Shown here piece by piece: positions 32,916 through 42,364 of a stretch of 64,000 bases of DNA. The position numbers and the translations under genes were made by a program. Each line of letters begins with the position of its first letter. Position 1 is the stretch's first letter. The notes below the pieces were generated by a model, which worked only from the letters and a program-made list of their open reading frames with translations, had not been told where the DNA came from and did no database searches. This stretch comes from a bacterium (GTDB taxonomy: Bacteria; Planctomycetota; Planctomycetia; Pirellulales; Pirellulaceae), in the NCBI GenBank assembly GCA_016124445.1, contig WGNR01000020.1, positions 248,001-312,000 on the forward strand, given 5' to 3'.

Positions 32916-34154
32916 AGGGAGATCGATGCCAACCCCGGCGGTTGATGGATCATCACGAAAGCCCAGCACCCGGCGGATTTCAGCCGGGCTGGTGATGCCG
33001 GCGGTCAGCATCGCTTCGGCCTGGACCCAGCGGGTTGCCATGCCAGCCTGGGTCGCCCAGGCCTCGATGTTGGCGGTGGTGGCCGAGTCGAGTGCGCGCT
33101 GCGAAATGTGATGGCGATGCGGGACTAACCATTCGGCCAAAAGGGTTCGCCCGAGATAACCGGTGCCGCGGCATTTCTCGCAGCCGACCGGTTGTCGCAT
33201 GTCTTCCAGTTGAAAACCGAATCGGTTCTCTTCGTCACACGGCGAAGCGCAATCGCACAGCGTGCGAACCAGACGCTGATGCAGCACACCCAGCAGTCCG
33301 CTCTGAATCATGTAAGTCGGAATGCCCAGGTCGATCAGCCGCCGGATCGCTTCGGATGCTGAGCCGCTGTGAAATGTGCTGAGAACCAGTTGCCCGGTCA
33401 GACTGGCCTGCATCGCGGTTTCGACGGTTTCGGGATCGCGGATTTCGCCCACCAGGATCACCTCGGGATCTTGCCGCATCAGGCTACGCAAACCGGTGGC
33501 GAAGTCGAAGCCGGCCGATGGGCGAACATGGCTTTGCGAGATGCCAGGGATTTCGGTTTCGATCGGATCTTCCAGCGTGACGATACTTCGCCCGCCTTGC
33601 TCGAACTCCGCGATATGCCGCAAACAGGCGTACGCGGTGGTCGATTTACCGCTGCCAGCCGGACCGGCAATCAAGATCATGCCAGACGATTCCTGCAAGA
33701 GCGCGGCTAAGTCGGTGGAGATCGCTTTAGGCAATCCGAGGTCGTCGAGTTGATGCAGTGTTTTCTGTTGCCACAAGATGCGGACGACGACCCGTTCGCC
33801 ATGCAAGGCAGGGAAGGTGCTGATGCGGATTTCTTGACCGAAGGCCAACTCGGCGGCTCGACCTTCTTGGGGGATCTCGGTGCGATAGGTAAGAAGCCCG
33901 CCCAGAATCTTCAAACGCGCGGCCACGTCGGTCTTCTCGCCGCGAGGGATACTGCCTAGCGGTTGCAGGACGCCATCGATGCGCAGCTTCAGGTCGTGAC
34001 CGCTGGCTGTTGGCTGCAAATGGATATCGCTGGCCTGAAGTGCAATGGCACCTTGCAGTAGCGCATGGACGACCGCTTCGGCGTAAGCGTCGGTTGACGT
34101 ATTGTGGCTAAGCAGTTGCTGGTGAAGTTCTGACAGTTGCATGGCATGCGGCAC
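32913..34154 (-). CDS. GspE/PilB-type secretion ATPase (short form)
   Basis: A 413-residue ATPase of the type II secretion/type IV pilus assembly family. Walker A is GPAGSGKSTT, the Asp box TLEDPIE, Walker B VILVGEIRDPET, and a zinc-binding cysteine set CDC...CEKC is present near the C-terminus. ASDIHLQPT marks the usual N2 domain, but the N-terminal N1 domain found in PilB/GspE (500-600 residues) is missing. It may power extrusion of the DUF1559 pseudopilins at 54-63 kb, which is inference. It is immediately followed by repeat copy 4 and is downstream of uppP on the same strand. Confidence 0.9.
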   Translation of the reverse strand: MPHAMQLSELHQQLLSHNTSTDAYAEAVVHALLQGAIALQASDIHLQPTASGHDLKLRIDGVLQPLGSIPRGEKTDVAARLKILGGLLTYRTEIPQEGRAAELAFGQEIRISTFPALHGERVVVRILWQQKTLHQLDDLGLPKAISTDLAALLQESSGMILIAGPAGSGKSTTAYACLRHIAEFEQGGRSIVTLEDPIETEIPGISQSHVRPSAGFDFATGLRSLMRQDPEVILVGEIRDPETVETAMQASLTGQLVLSTFHSGSASEAIRRLIDLGIPTYMIQSGLLGVLHQRLVRTLCDCASPCDEENRFGFQLEDMRQPVGCEKCRGTGYLGRTLLAEWLVPHRHHISQRALDSATTANIEAWATQAGMATRWVQAEAMLTAGITSPAEIRRVLGFRDDPSTAGVGIDLP

Positions 34155-34173
34155 GATCGAAAGGTGATAGGTC

Positions 34174-34995
34174 TTACCCTATCGTCGTCTGCCAGACGAT
34201 CACAAACAAGCCGACCGCGAAACACCACCAGGCAAACCAGTGTAGTCGGCCTCGCTGAACCATCTTCAGCAGCATCAGCAGTGCCCTCCAGCCGACAACG
34301 AACGAGACCAACGCCCCCAGCAGCAATAACCAGGGTGGCATGGCAGAGGAAGCTTCCGGTGATTTGGTGAGCGACTTGGCGAGTTCCAGAACGATGGCAC
34401 CCAGAATCGCGGGAACCGCCATCAAAAACGAAAACGTGGCGGCTGCCTCGCGGGAAAGCCCGAGTGCTTGGCCGCTGCAAATGGTCGAACCGCTACGAGA
34501 AATACCTGGCAAGATTGCCAATGCCTGGGCACAGCCGATCCACCATGCCTGCCACCAGGAGGTCGCGTTGTAGGCTTGCTCGTGCTGACTGAGCCGCTGC
34601 GAAAGAAGCAGGATTCCGCCGGTTATCAGCAAACAGATACCAGCCACCAGCGGTGATTCGAGCAGTGAATCGGCGTGGGTCGCTTTCAGCAGCAGGGCGG
34701 TAATCACCGCCGGAATCGTGGCAACGCACAAAAGAAACAGTAGCCGCCAATCTCGGGTCAGCGCTTCGTAAAGTTGTCGGCGATAGACAACCAGAATCGA
34801 ACCGAGCGTGCCGGCATGCAGCACGATATTGAGTTCGACCAGGTCAAACTTTTCGGCACTGGCACCAAGCAGCGTGGCCAGCACAACCAGGTGCCCTGAC
34901 GAACTGATCGGCAGAAACTCGGCAATGCCTTGCACGATCGCCAGCAGGATGACTTGCCAGACAGGTAGATCCACAGAAATGCTTTCCAGACGCAA
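34174..34995 (-). CDS. uppP: Undecaprenyl-diphosphatase
   Basis: A 273-residue polytopic BacA/UppP enzyme that dephosphorylates undecaprenyl diphosphate to recycle the lipid carrier for peptidoglycan and other envelope polymers. Active-site motifs GIAEFLPISSSGHLVV and LPGISRSGSTICSG are intact. It lies 19 bases upstream of the secretion ATPase gene on the same strand, so the two may be co-transcribed. Its presence fits a cell with a lipid-carrier-dependent envelope. Confidence 0.95.
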   Translation of the reverse strand: MRLESISVDLPVWQVILLAIVQGIAEFLPISSSGHLVVLATLLGASAEKFDLVELNIVLHAGTLGSILVVYRRQLYEALTRDWRLLFLLCVATIPAVITALLLKATHADSLLESPLVAGICLLITGGILLLSQRLSQHEQAYNATSWWQAWWIGCAQALAILPGISRSGSTICSGQALGLSREAAATFSFLMAVPAILGAIVLELAKSLTKSPEASSAMPPWLLLLGALVSFVVGWRALLMLLKMVQRGRLHWFAWWCFAVGLFVIVWQTTIG

Positions 34996-35146
34996 TGGGG
35001 GGAAACTTCTTTAGTTTCCACCGCGGGTAAGCACGCGTGAGAACCGTTCCCTGGAATTAACACGGCATCGGCGAGGCAAAGTCGCTACAAGAGTCAGAAC
35101 CACTACAAGCCGCAGGCCTGGGGATCGCACGGTTGTCCACGATATC

Positions 35147-35180
35147 GGTTAGCCCAGGTTGCGAGCAACCTAGGCTAACC
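35147..35180. terminator. Near-perfect palindrome, possible terminator
   Basis: GGTTAGCC-c-AGGTTGC-GA-GCAACCT-a-GGCTAACC forms a 15-bp stem with one internal mismatch and a two-base centre. It lies about 40 bases past the stop of the 35220 gene on the minus strand. It lacks a clear U tract, so it may instead be a palindromic repeat element. Confidence 0.55.
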
Positions 35181-35219
35181 AGTTAAGAGAGGACCGCCCA
35201 TTCAGATTTTCGCAGCAGG

Positions 35220-38200
35220 CTAGTTGGCGGCCTTCTTTTCGACCGGAGGCGTCTTCTCGCTTGCCGGAGGCATGGCGGGGGCAACGTCGATATAGCGGAC
35301 GAGCGTTCCCAAGCGGCCGCTACCGTGGGCATCGATTAGCAGTCGATATCGCCCCGGCTGGTCTGGCAGTTGCACCGAGAGGGTGGCTTGGCCTTGCGGA
35401 GTGGTCATCAGCCGCGGCTGCCAGAGGATTGGCTGGGGAGCGAAGTTTCGCCGTAGCGTTTCGAGATTTTCGGTTTCGAGCAGCTTTTCTTGGGAATCGT
35501 TATTCGCGTCTTGGGCTTTCGACATTGCTTGCACTCGTAGAGGCATCATTCCCATCCCTGGAGCACCGCCAGCACCCATTCCGCCCATGCCTCCTCCCAT
35601 GGCAGGGAGCGACTTTTCCTGAAGAACTTTGGCCTCGGCCAGATTGGCGGCTTTCAGTTCGACCTGGGCAGGCTGCATTGCATGGGCATTGCGTTGATAG
35701 TCGGCAACCGGTTGCAGTTCGTTCTTACGCGTACGATCAGCCAGGTTGGCTTCCTGGGGCTGTTCCATCGCTGGGGCTTGTCCATTCCATTTCGAATCGA
35801 AGGGCTTGGAATCGTGTAATTCTTCGTCGTGAGGCGCGCTCTCTGAGGCAGATATGGGGGGAGATGCCGTCGGGGCAGGACTATTCATCGCGACCATCTC
35901 GGCGTCGCCACTCGTCGAGGAAAACTCGGGAAGGGCAAGATTCAGCGAGACCATGCCCCACAAAATCGCACCGACAGCCACGACCAGGCCAGGACCCCAG
36001 ATGCCAACCTTCGGTCTTCCTTGCAGCAATGCGAGCCCGATCAAGCAGACAGCCAGAACCACGCCGGCAACCGATAGCATCCAACTAGAAGTCTGGCGAA
36101 TCGATTCCAGGCGGTTTTCCCAGTCGGCATGCAGGGCGGCGATCGCTTGCTGATAGTCGGACTGGACTGCCCGCTTGTTGGTTTGACGCATGACCGGCAG
36201 CGAAGCATGTTGGGGGGCCATGCCGAACTTTTCACCGGCGGCAAGCATCGTGCTGTTGGCGTCGTTCGATTGCGGTTCATCTTTCCAGGTCGAAAGGGCC
36301 AAGACCTGATCGAACCAGACAGAGTCCTTTTCGAGTTCGCGAATGTTATCGGGCAACGATTCCGCCGCTGGCGAAACCTGAACTCGTCGGTTGAGGAACA
36401 ATTCTCCTTCAAGGCCCAACGGCTGACGCGACTCCGGCAGGACGTCCGAGAGTCTTTCCATCTGGACGCCAAGCGTTGCTTGGACCGGCGAGTCATACTC
36501 GTCCGACACGTTGACGTGCAACTGGAACGTGTCGCCAGTCTGGGCCATTTCCGGCAGGCCTTCGACGTCAACATCGAATCGTTGAACGGGAATGCGATAG
36601 ATAATTCGCTCGGCGATCAACTCAGGCTCTTTCCCCTTGCTTTTATTTTCGTCATTGGGCAATGCATAGAGCTGCAAACGCTGTGCGCCGACGGCTTCGG
36701 TGGGCAGGTCCAATTGCACAGGCTGAGTGATCGGCGCGTTCACGCCGACGTCCCACAGGTTATGCCCAATCGTGTTTTGGCCGTCGCTGGCGATCAGGGC
36801 TAACGTGGTGTTGGCCTGGGCGACACGGACGTCGACTTCCAGCGGCTCGTCGGCCCGTGCGACGCCGTTGTTGACTTGCATAGCAGCCGGCAAGGGTTGG
36901 GCCTGGGAGATCGTTTGTTGAAGGGGCGGCTGACTTTCTTCGGTGACTTCCAATGTGTACTGCAGCGATGGCTCAGGCGTGAAATCAAAGTAGCCGTACT
37001 GCTGCTTCATGTTTTCCGACGTGGTTACCTTCTGCTTGTTCTTCTCGGCTCCGCGAAGTACCGGAAAACCTGGTTTGGCGGGCTTGGAAGCTCGATCACT
37101 GTTGGCCAGGAAGAGCAGTCGGTTCTGCACTCCGGCAACCAGGTTGCCTCCCTCGGGCCGGGTTTCCAGTTGCGACATTGGTTTGGCGGCTTGGGCCACG
37201 CCGGTGAAGCGACGGCCGTAGGCGTCTTTGTAACGACGAGAGTTCTCGAAGAAGTACTCCGCTTTGTTGTTGATGCGCTGGTCGACGACCGGTAACGCTC
37301 GTTGTTCGAAGCTGTTTTGCAGCTGCGAGCTTTGAACGCCCAGTTCGACATTGGGGGAATGGTCTTCGGCTGGAATCTTCAGTTGGCCTTGGGCAACGCC
37401 GTTGAGTGTTCTCTTTTCAGCGCTAGCAATGCGGCTTAATTGACGGCGGTTGGATGTACCCCAGACGAAATCGACTTCAGCCGATTGGTCGCGGTTGGTC
37501 TGCGGATCGAGCACGACGGCCCGGAAGTTTACCGGCTTGCCAGGTTCGGCCATTTCACGGTCGGTTTGCAGGATGGCGATTGGCTTGGGCGGGGCAACCT
37601 TCAGGTCGAGCCCCAATTGACTGCTGGTCTTTCCATTGCGGGCGACCACTTCCAGCTTGGCGGCACTGGAAACTTCGTCCGGCGGAATCTGGCAGACGAC
37701 TTGGCCATTGACGGCTTTGGTCAGACCATAGTAGACCGTGTCGCCCTGGGGAGATTTGAACGTGTATTCGACATCGGCATCGACCGGCTCGGCGGCGGCG
37801 TTCTCGATCGAAACGAAGAAGTCGTTGCGGACTTCAGCCGCCATGAGCGACGGGCCGGTAACTGAAACGGCTAAGAAGTCTCCGGCTAATGATTTTTCCT
37901 GATTGGCCAACGCGATCGTTTCTTCCTGGCGATCGATCGACACCATCGGGTAGGCCAGGGCGGCGATTAGCAAACAGGCGGCCAGCGCGGCGAACAATTG
38001 CAGCGTAGGCGATGCCCAGCCTGTCGCTGGCTTTTGGGACGCAGATTTTTTGGGTGTCGGTTTCTCGTCCAGTTCGCCGGCAGCTTTCTTCCAACGATCG
38101 TAACTCGGCACCGGCACTTGGACTTTGGCAACTTCGGCCAGAAGTTCGGTTTGCTCTTTCAACTCGGCATAATCGCGCGCCAGCACGCCGTCGGAACTGA

Positions 38201-38291
38201 TACGCTGGACCAACTCTGCGGACTCTTGGTCCGAGAGTAAGCCATAAATCAGTTCCAGCATCTGCTGCCGGATTTGTTCGCGATCGTCCAT
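35220..38291 (-). CDS. Anti-sigma-like membrane protein with macroglobulin-like domains
   Basis: A 1,023-residue protein directly downstream of an ECF sigma gene. The first ~90 residues resemble the cytoplasmic start of planctomycete anti-sigma factors (LIYGLLSDQESAELVQRISS) but have no zinc ligands. A transmembrane helix at about 97-118 leads to a large extracytoplasmic part. There, LQTDREMAEPGKPVNFRAVV matches the MG2-type domain of alpha-2-macroglobulins. Two more helices lie near 735-790, and the C-terminal WQPRLMTTPQGQATLSVQLP again recalls macroglobulin A2M segments. A Gly/Met-rich linker precedes this. No thioester motif is evident. The likely role is to hold the sigma factor and sense the envelope; this is inference. 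Confidence 0.7.
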   Translation of the reverse strand: MDDREQIRQQMLELIYGLLSDQESAELVQRISSDGVLARDYAELKEQTELLAEVAKVQVPVPSYDRWKKAAGELDEKPTPKKSASQKPATGWASPTLQLFAALAACLLIAALAYPMVSIDRQEETIALANQEKSLAGDFLAVSVTGPSLMAAEVRNDFFVSIENAAAEPVDADVEYTFKSPQGDTVYYGLTKAVNGQVVCQIPPDEVSSAAKLEVVARNGKTSSQLGLDLKVAPPKPIAILQTDREMAEPGKPVNFRAVVLDPQTNRDQSAEVDFVWGTSNRRQLSRIASAEKRTLNGVAQGQLKIPAEDHSPNVELGVQSSQLQNSFEQRALPVVDQRINNKAEYFFENSRRYKDAYGRRFTGVAQAAKPMSQLETRPEGGNLVAGVQNRLLFLANSDRASKPAKPGFPVLRGAEKNKQKVTTSENMKQQYGYFDFTPEPSLQYTLEVTEESQPPLQQTISQAQPLPAAMQVNNGVARADEPLEVDVRVAQANTTLALIASDGQNTIGHNLWDVGVNAPITQPVQLDLPTEAVGAQRLQLYALPNDENKSKGKEPELIAERIIYRIPVQRFDVDVEGLPEMAQTGDTFQLHVNVSDEYDSPVQATLGVQMERLSDVLPESRQPLGLEGELFLNRRVQVSPAAESLPDNIRELEKDSVWFDQVLALSTWKDEPQSNDANSTMLAAGEKFGMAPQHASLPVMRQTNKRAVQSDYQQAIAALHADWENRLESIRQTSSWMLSVAGVVLAVCLIGLALLQGRPKVGIWGPGLVVAVGAILWGMVSLNLALPEFSSTSGDAEMVAMNSPAPTASPPISASESAPHDEELHDSKPFDSKWNGQAPAMEQPQEANLADRTRKNELQPVADYQRNAHAMQPAQVELKAANLAEAKVLQEKSLPAMGGGMGGMGAGGAPGMGMMPLRVQAMSKAQDANNDSQEKLLETENLETLRRNFAPQPILWQPRLMTTPQGQATLSVQLPDQPGRYRLLIDAHGSGRLGTLVRYIDVAPAMPPASEKTPPVEKKAAN

Positions 38292-38357
38292 CGTTTCGTT
38301 CGTAGCTGCCAGGTGGCTGAGTTTATTTCCGTTGAGTGGTTATATCTGCTGAGTGAT

Positions 38358-38924
38358 TTATAAAGGGGTTTTGCGTGGCTGCTCGGCAGGGGCCAAGTGT
38401 TGTCTGAGGTTGGACAGTGCCATTCTCATTCGAGTTTTGACGGTGCCAAGCGGAATCGATAGCGTTTCCGCGATCGCTTCGTAGGTGAGGTCACCGTTCT
38501 GACGAAGCAGGAATACTTCCCGTTCTTCATCGCGGAGCTCTAATACGGCAAGCCGTAAACGTTCCATCTGCTCGGACCTTTGGGCGTGGTGGACCGGGGT
38601 GGCCTCGCTGCTGGGGACATCTTGCTCCTGATCCCCCAGTGCTTGACGTTTCCGCCGCCAGGCAGTCATCCGCATGTCGCGTCCCGTATTCACGGCAATG
38701 CGGAAGATCCAAGCCCTTACATTCTCAATTTCGGGTAATTGTTCTCGGTGACGCCAACACTTGATAAAGGTTTCTTGCAGGCAATCGTGTGCGTCGTCCA
38801 TATTGCCCAAAAGGTGGTACAGCGTACCCAATAGCTCCCCGTGAAGACCCGAAAAATGGGACTCCAGCATCTCCCCAGACGTGCCCGCTGGGGGGGAACT
38901 GCTTGCATGACGCGGATGCTCCAC
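38358..38924 (-). CDS. ECF RNA polymerase sigma factor
   Basis: A 188-residue extracytoplasmic-function sigma factor. Region 2 reads LLGNMDDAHDCLQETFIKCW then NVRAWIFRIAVNTGRDMRM, and region 4 has YEAIAETLSIPLGTVKTRMR as the -35 helix-turn-helix. The anti-sigma-like gene follows 66 bases later, probably in the same operon. Its target promoter cannot be read from the window. It is divergent from another sigma gene at 39115. Confidence 0.92.
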   Translation of the reverse strand: MEHPRHASSSPPAGTSGEMLESHFSGLHGELLGTLYHLLGNMDDAHDCLQETFIKCWRHREQLPEIENVRAWIFRIAVNTGRDMRMTAWRRKRQALGDQEQDVPSSEATPVHHAQRSEQMERLRLAVLELRDEEREVFLLRQNGDLTYEAIAETLSIPLGTVKTRMRMALSNLRQHLAPAEQPRKTPL

Positions 38925-39114
38925 TATGGGCCCTTACGCTGACTTAGACGAGGTAACCTGCCAAATCGATTCGAGGCAGGCAACGATTTTTTAACAGAAT
39001 GGGGCCGTATTAACACCAGATTGGCCGGTTTTATGGGTTAACGCCGGTCTGGATGCCCTGGAAATCGACCCGTGTGGCTTGCTGACGCCCCCCTCGATTC
39101 AGAATAATAACAAT

Positions 39115-39744
39115 ATGTGGCCCGAAACCGACAAAACGGAGCAGCTTCTGGAAGGGGCCCGAAATGGCGATCAAGCCGCTCGGGAGGCCCTTTTGAAGCG
39201 CCATCGCGATTCGCTTCGTCGAATGATCGAGATGCGGCTGGACAAACGGATCCAGCAACGTGTCGATGCCAGTGACATTGTCCAGGAAGTTTTGGTCGAT
39301 GCCAATCGGCGGCTGGCCAGCTATCTGGAAAATCCCAAAATGCCGTTTCATCTGTGGCTGCGGCACATGGCGAAGGATCGCATCATCGACGCCCACCGCC
39401 GCCATCGAGCGAGTGGGAAGCGAAGTGTCGACCGCGAACAGAATATGAACGTCGGCTTCAATATGGACCAGTCCTCGGTCGATTTGGCTGCCCAGTTGTG
39501 TGATAACAACACCACGCCTGGGGCGGCGGCTACGATGCAGGAACTGCACATTCGCTTTCAAGCCGCGATCGAAGAACTGGACGAACAAGATCGAGAAGTC
39601 GTCATCATGCGGCACTTCGAGCAGCTCTCGAATCAGGACGTCGCCGCCGCGCTCGATCTGACTCCGGCCGCCGCCAGCATGCGTTACTTGCGGGCCATTC
39701 GCCGCTTGAGAACACTGCTGGGGCCAACCGCCGTCGACGAATAG
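39115..39744 (+). CDS. Planctomycete-type ECF sigma factor
   Basis: A 209-residue sigma-70 family protein. DASDIVQEVLVDANRRLASY and MPFHLWLRHMAKDRIIDAHR form region 2; region 4 is seen in VIMRHFEQLSNQDVAAALDL and the following helix. It is followed 29 bases later by a serine/threonine kinase gene, the arrangement found for kinase-linked ECF groups in planctomycetes, where phosphorylation is thought to replace an anti-sigma factor. ATG 39115 lacks a ribosome site; a TTG 36 bases upstream is also in frame. Confidence 0.9.
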   Translation: MWPETDKTEQLLEGARNGDQAAREALLKRHRDSLRRMIEMRLDKRIQQRVDASDIVQEVLVDANRRLASYLENPKMPFHLWLRHMAKDRIIDAHRRHRASGKRSVDREQNMNVGFNMDQSSVDLAAQLCDNNTTPGAAATMQELHIRFQAAIEELDEQDREVVIMRHFEQLSNQDVAAALDLTPAAASMRYLRAIRRLRTLLGPTAVDE

Positions 39745-39773
39745 TTTCTCTTCCCTTCTTGGGTCTTCTCAGC

Positions 39774-41462
39774 ATGGCGATCGATCAGGATCAACGCGAC
39801 CAGCAACTGGCCCAATTGCTGGACGCACTGACCGAGCGCGTGCAGCGAGGCGAGCCAGTCGATCTGGAAGACGTAATCAAACAGCATCCGCATCTGGCGG
39901 ACGATCTGAAAGAAGTCTGGGGCGCCGTCATGCTGGCCGATGCGGTCGCATTGAATCTGTCCGTTACCCAGCCCGCCGCCGATGAACGGCCGATTCCGGA
40001 AAAGCTTTCGCAGCTGAAACTGCCGGTGCGATTTGGCGATTACGAACTGCTGGAAGAAATCGGCCGCGGTGGCATGGGGGTCGTTTACCGAGCCCGCCAG
40101 GTCAGCTTGAATCGCACGGTCGCGGTGAAGATGATTCTCAAGGCGCAGCTGGCGTCCGAAGACGAACTGACTCGCTTCCTGGCCGAAGCCGAGTCGGCGG
40201 CCCGATTGAGTCACCCAGGTATTGTGCCGGTATACGAAGTTGGCCAGCGCGACGGGCGATATTACTTCAGCATGAAGTACATCGAAGGAGAAACGCTCTC
40301 CGAGCGATTGGCCCGGGGACCGATGCCGGGCAAAGAGGCGGCTCAGTTGATGCGAGTCGTGGCGAGTGCCGTTCACGAGGCTCATCGACATGGTATTTTG
40401 CACCGCGATTTAAAGCCTTCGAACATCCTCATCGACAAAAACGGCCACCCGGTCGTGACCGATTTTGGCCTGGCGAAACAGGTTACCAGCGATGTCGACA
40501 GCATCACGCGTAGCGGGGCGATTCTCGGTACGCCGGCATTCATGGCACCTGAGCAAGCCAGCGGCAATCGAGGTGCCGTCGGCGTCGCTTCTGATGTTTA
40601 TGGACTAGGTACGATCCTCTTCGCCATGCTGACCGGACAACCGCCGTTTCAAGGTCGTACGCCGGTCGATGTGTTGCTGAAGGTTCTCGAACAAGATCCC
40701 CCGATGCCACACGAGGTTTACCCCCGGGTCGACCGCGACCTCGAAATGATCACGCTCCGGTGCATGCAGAAACCGATCGACCTGCGCTATCCCAGCGCGG
40801 AACTGCTTGGCCGTGATCTGGAAGCGTATTTGAACGACGAAGCAATCTCGGCACGTAGCGGTCAATTCTTGCAGGTGGTGTCGCGACTGTTTCGCGAAAC
40901 GCACAATGCCCATGTGTTAGAGAACTGGGGCTTGCTGTGGATGTGGCACAGCCTGGTCTTGTTCATCTGTTGTGTGTTGACGCAGATTCTGCAGTGGAAT
41001 CACGATACCAATCGCTGGCATTATGTCGGCATCTGGACGGTGATCTCAGGGATCTGGGCGGCCTGCTTCTGGTGGTTGCGGCGAAGAATGGGACCGGTCA
41101 CCTTCGTCGAGCGGCAGATCGCCCACGTCTGGGGCTCGGGCTTGATCGGCGTGGCGTTGCTGTTCCCGATCGAATGGCTGCTTGATTTGCCGCCGCTGGC
41201 TCTCTCGCCGCTACTGGCGATCATTTCCGGCATGATCTTCCTGATCAAAGGTGGCATTCTGACCGGATTGTTTTACTTTCAGGCGCTTGCTCTGTTCGCG
41301 TGCAGCTTTCCGATGGCCCTCTATCCAGACATCGCCCACTTACTGTTCGGCGTCGTTTCGGCCGGCAGCTTCTTCATTCCAGGCCTGCAATATTACCGCC
41401 AGAGATTACGCGGCAACCGAGAACTGCTCGCCAGGCAGTCGAAGACTACTTTTGCAGAATAA
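39774..41462 (+). CDS. Membrane serine/threonine protein kinase
   Basis: A 562-residue Hanks-type kinase. The domain starts near residue 85 with LLEEIGRGGMGVVYRARQVS, has the catalytic loop HRDLKPSNILI near 210, DFGLAKQ, and GTPAFMAPEQASG before the substrate lobe. After about residue 380 come several membrane helices rather than the usual single one. Coupled with the sigma gene just upstream, it likely phosphorylates and activates that sigma factor. The last 17 bases overlap hemP on the other strand. Confidence 0.93.
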   Translation: MAIDQDQRDQQLAQLLDALTERVQRGEPVDLEDVIKQHPHLADDLKEVWGAVMLADAVALNLSVTQPAADERPIPEKLSQLKLPVRFGDYELLEEIGRGGMGVVYRARQVSLNRTVAVKMILKAQLASEDELTRFLAEAESAARLSHPGIVPVYEVGQRDGRYYFSMKYIEGETLSERLARGPMPGKEAAQLMRVVASAVHEAHRHGILHRDLKPSNILIDKNGHPVVTDFGLAKQVTSDVDSITRSGAILGTPAFMAPEQASGNRGAVGVASDVYGLGTILFAMLTGQPPFQGRTPVDVLLKVLEQDPPMPHEVYPRVDRDLEMITLRCMQKPIDLRYPSAELLGRDLEAYLNDEAISARSGQFLQVVSRLFRETHNAHVLENWGLLWMWHSLVLFICCVLTQILQWNHDTNRWHYVGIWTVISGIWAACFWWLRRRMGPVTFVERQIAHVWGSGLIGVALLFPIEWLLDLPPLALSPLLAIISGMIFLIKGGILTGLFYFQALALFACSFPMALYPDIAHLLFGVVSAGSFFIPGLQYYRQRLRGNRELLARQSKTTFAE

Positions 41463-41646
41463 GCTTGCCCGATTTGGTCTCGCATAGCCGGTAGATAGCT
41501 TCGCCGTGTTGGATCCAGATTTCTTTCTCCCCGGCCAGAATGTCTTCGGAGGGAATGGTTCGCTTGCTGAGTGGCGAGCCCGGAACCGCTGTGTGCCCCG
41601 GCGACGCGGCGAGTTTTTCGGAAGGATCTTCGTTGGCGTTGTTCAT
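41446..41646 (-). CDS. hemP: HemP-type hemin uptake protein
   Basis: A 66-residue protein whose second half matches the HemP/HmuP family: IPSEDILAGEKEIWIQHGEA then IYRLCETKSGKLILQK. HemP proteins are small regulators required for heme-uptake gene expression or heme use in iron-starved bacteria. The ATG at 41646 is preferred, though the frame is open up to 41712. It stands apart from any heme receptor or TonB genes. A Fur-box-like palindrome (41742-41758) lies upstream. Confidence 0.8.
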   Translation of the reverse strand: MNNANEDPSEKLAASPGHTAVPGSPLSKRTIPSEDILAGEKEIWIQHGEAIYRLCETKSGKLILQK

Positions 41647-41741
41647 GCAAAAATCACTCGAGCGATACGGAGCAAGGGAACCGTGATAAAACCTGGCTCG
41701 TGTCGTCGACACTGGCTACCATTTCGCCAACTATAACGATA

Positions 41742-41758
41742 TTGATACTCTGTATCAA
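41742..41758. promoter_or_regulatory. Fur-box-like palindrome upstream of hemP
   Basis: TTGATAC-TCT-GTATCAA is a perfect 7-3-7 inverted repeat. Its TGATA-N5-TATCA core has exactly the half-sites and spacing of the Fur consensus TGATAATnATTATCA. It lies about 95 bases before the hemP ATG, in an AT-rich patch. A second inverted repeat, TTAAC-TTCGC-GTTAA, lies at 41796-41810. Confidence 0.5.
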
Positions 41759-41925
41759 CCATATGGTCTTAGATTGGGCAGATTGGCTCCGAGTTTTAAC
41801 TTCGCGTTAAGCCACTGCGGATCAGGTTCCCGCCATCCTGCTGGCAGGTCTAGAATCTAGCCGGAGGCCTTTAACGTAAGCTGCCGCCGAATGCATAACC
41901 CTAGAACCACGAAGGACTTTTTGCG

Positions 41926-42357
41926 ATGATGATCTATCGGGCCGCGAGCGTTGCGCTGGCGATGTCCATGTGTGCGTTTCTGGCTACCGGCTGTAGTTCA
42001 TCGGTCAGCAAGGTCTCTGGCAAGGTTTTTCTAGACGGGCATCCTTTGGACGGTGCCGTGATTACCTTCAAGCCCAAGGGGGTCGATGGTGGAAGGGAAA
42101 TCTCCACCAACGTGACAAAAGGGGCATTTGAATTCACATCGGATCGGCGGATGAAGCCGGGCGATTACTTCGTAAAGTTCGTTTCACAGCAACCTGGGGC
42201 CGGCCAAATGGTCCAATCGGTTGAAAAAGGGGAAGGCATCCCGCCACCCAAAACGTATGTCCCGAAGGTCTACGAGAAGGAAGGGACACTCATCAAGAAA
42301 GTCACGCTCGAGGGCCCCAACTACTTCGTGTTCCAGTTGAGTTCCGGCGGGTTTTGA
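41926..42357 (+). CDS. Small lipoprotein with carboxypeptidase-regulatory-like fold
   Basis: A 143-residue exported lipoprotein: signal peptide ending in the lipobox LATGC (Cys23), then a beta-sandwich of the kind common in planctomycetes (VSGKVFLDGHPLDGAVITFK, then GDYFVKFVSQQ). Related proteins sit beside DUF1559 genes; their function is not known. It ends seven bases before the converging DUF695/RraB gene. AAGGA lies upstream of the ATG. Confidence 0.8.
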   Translation: MMIYRAASVALAMSMCAFLATGCSSSVSKVSGKVFLDGHPLDGAVITFKPKGVDGGREISTNVTKGAFEFTSDRRMKPGDYFVKFVSQQPGAGQMVQSVEKGEGIPPPKTYVPKVYEKEGTLIKKVTLEGPNYFVFQLSSGGF

Positions 42358-42364
42358 ATGGCGG

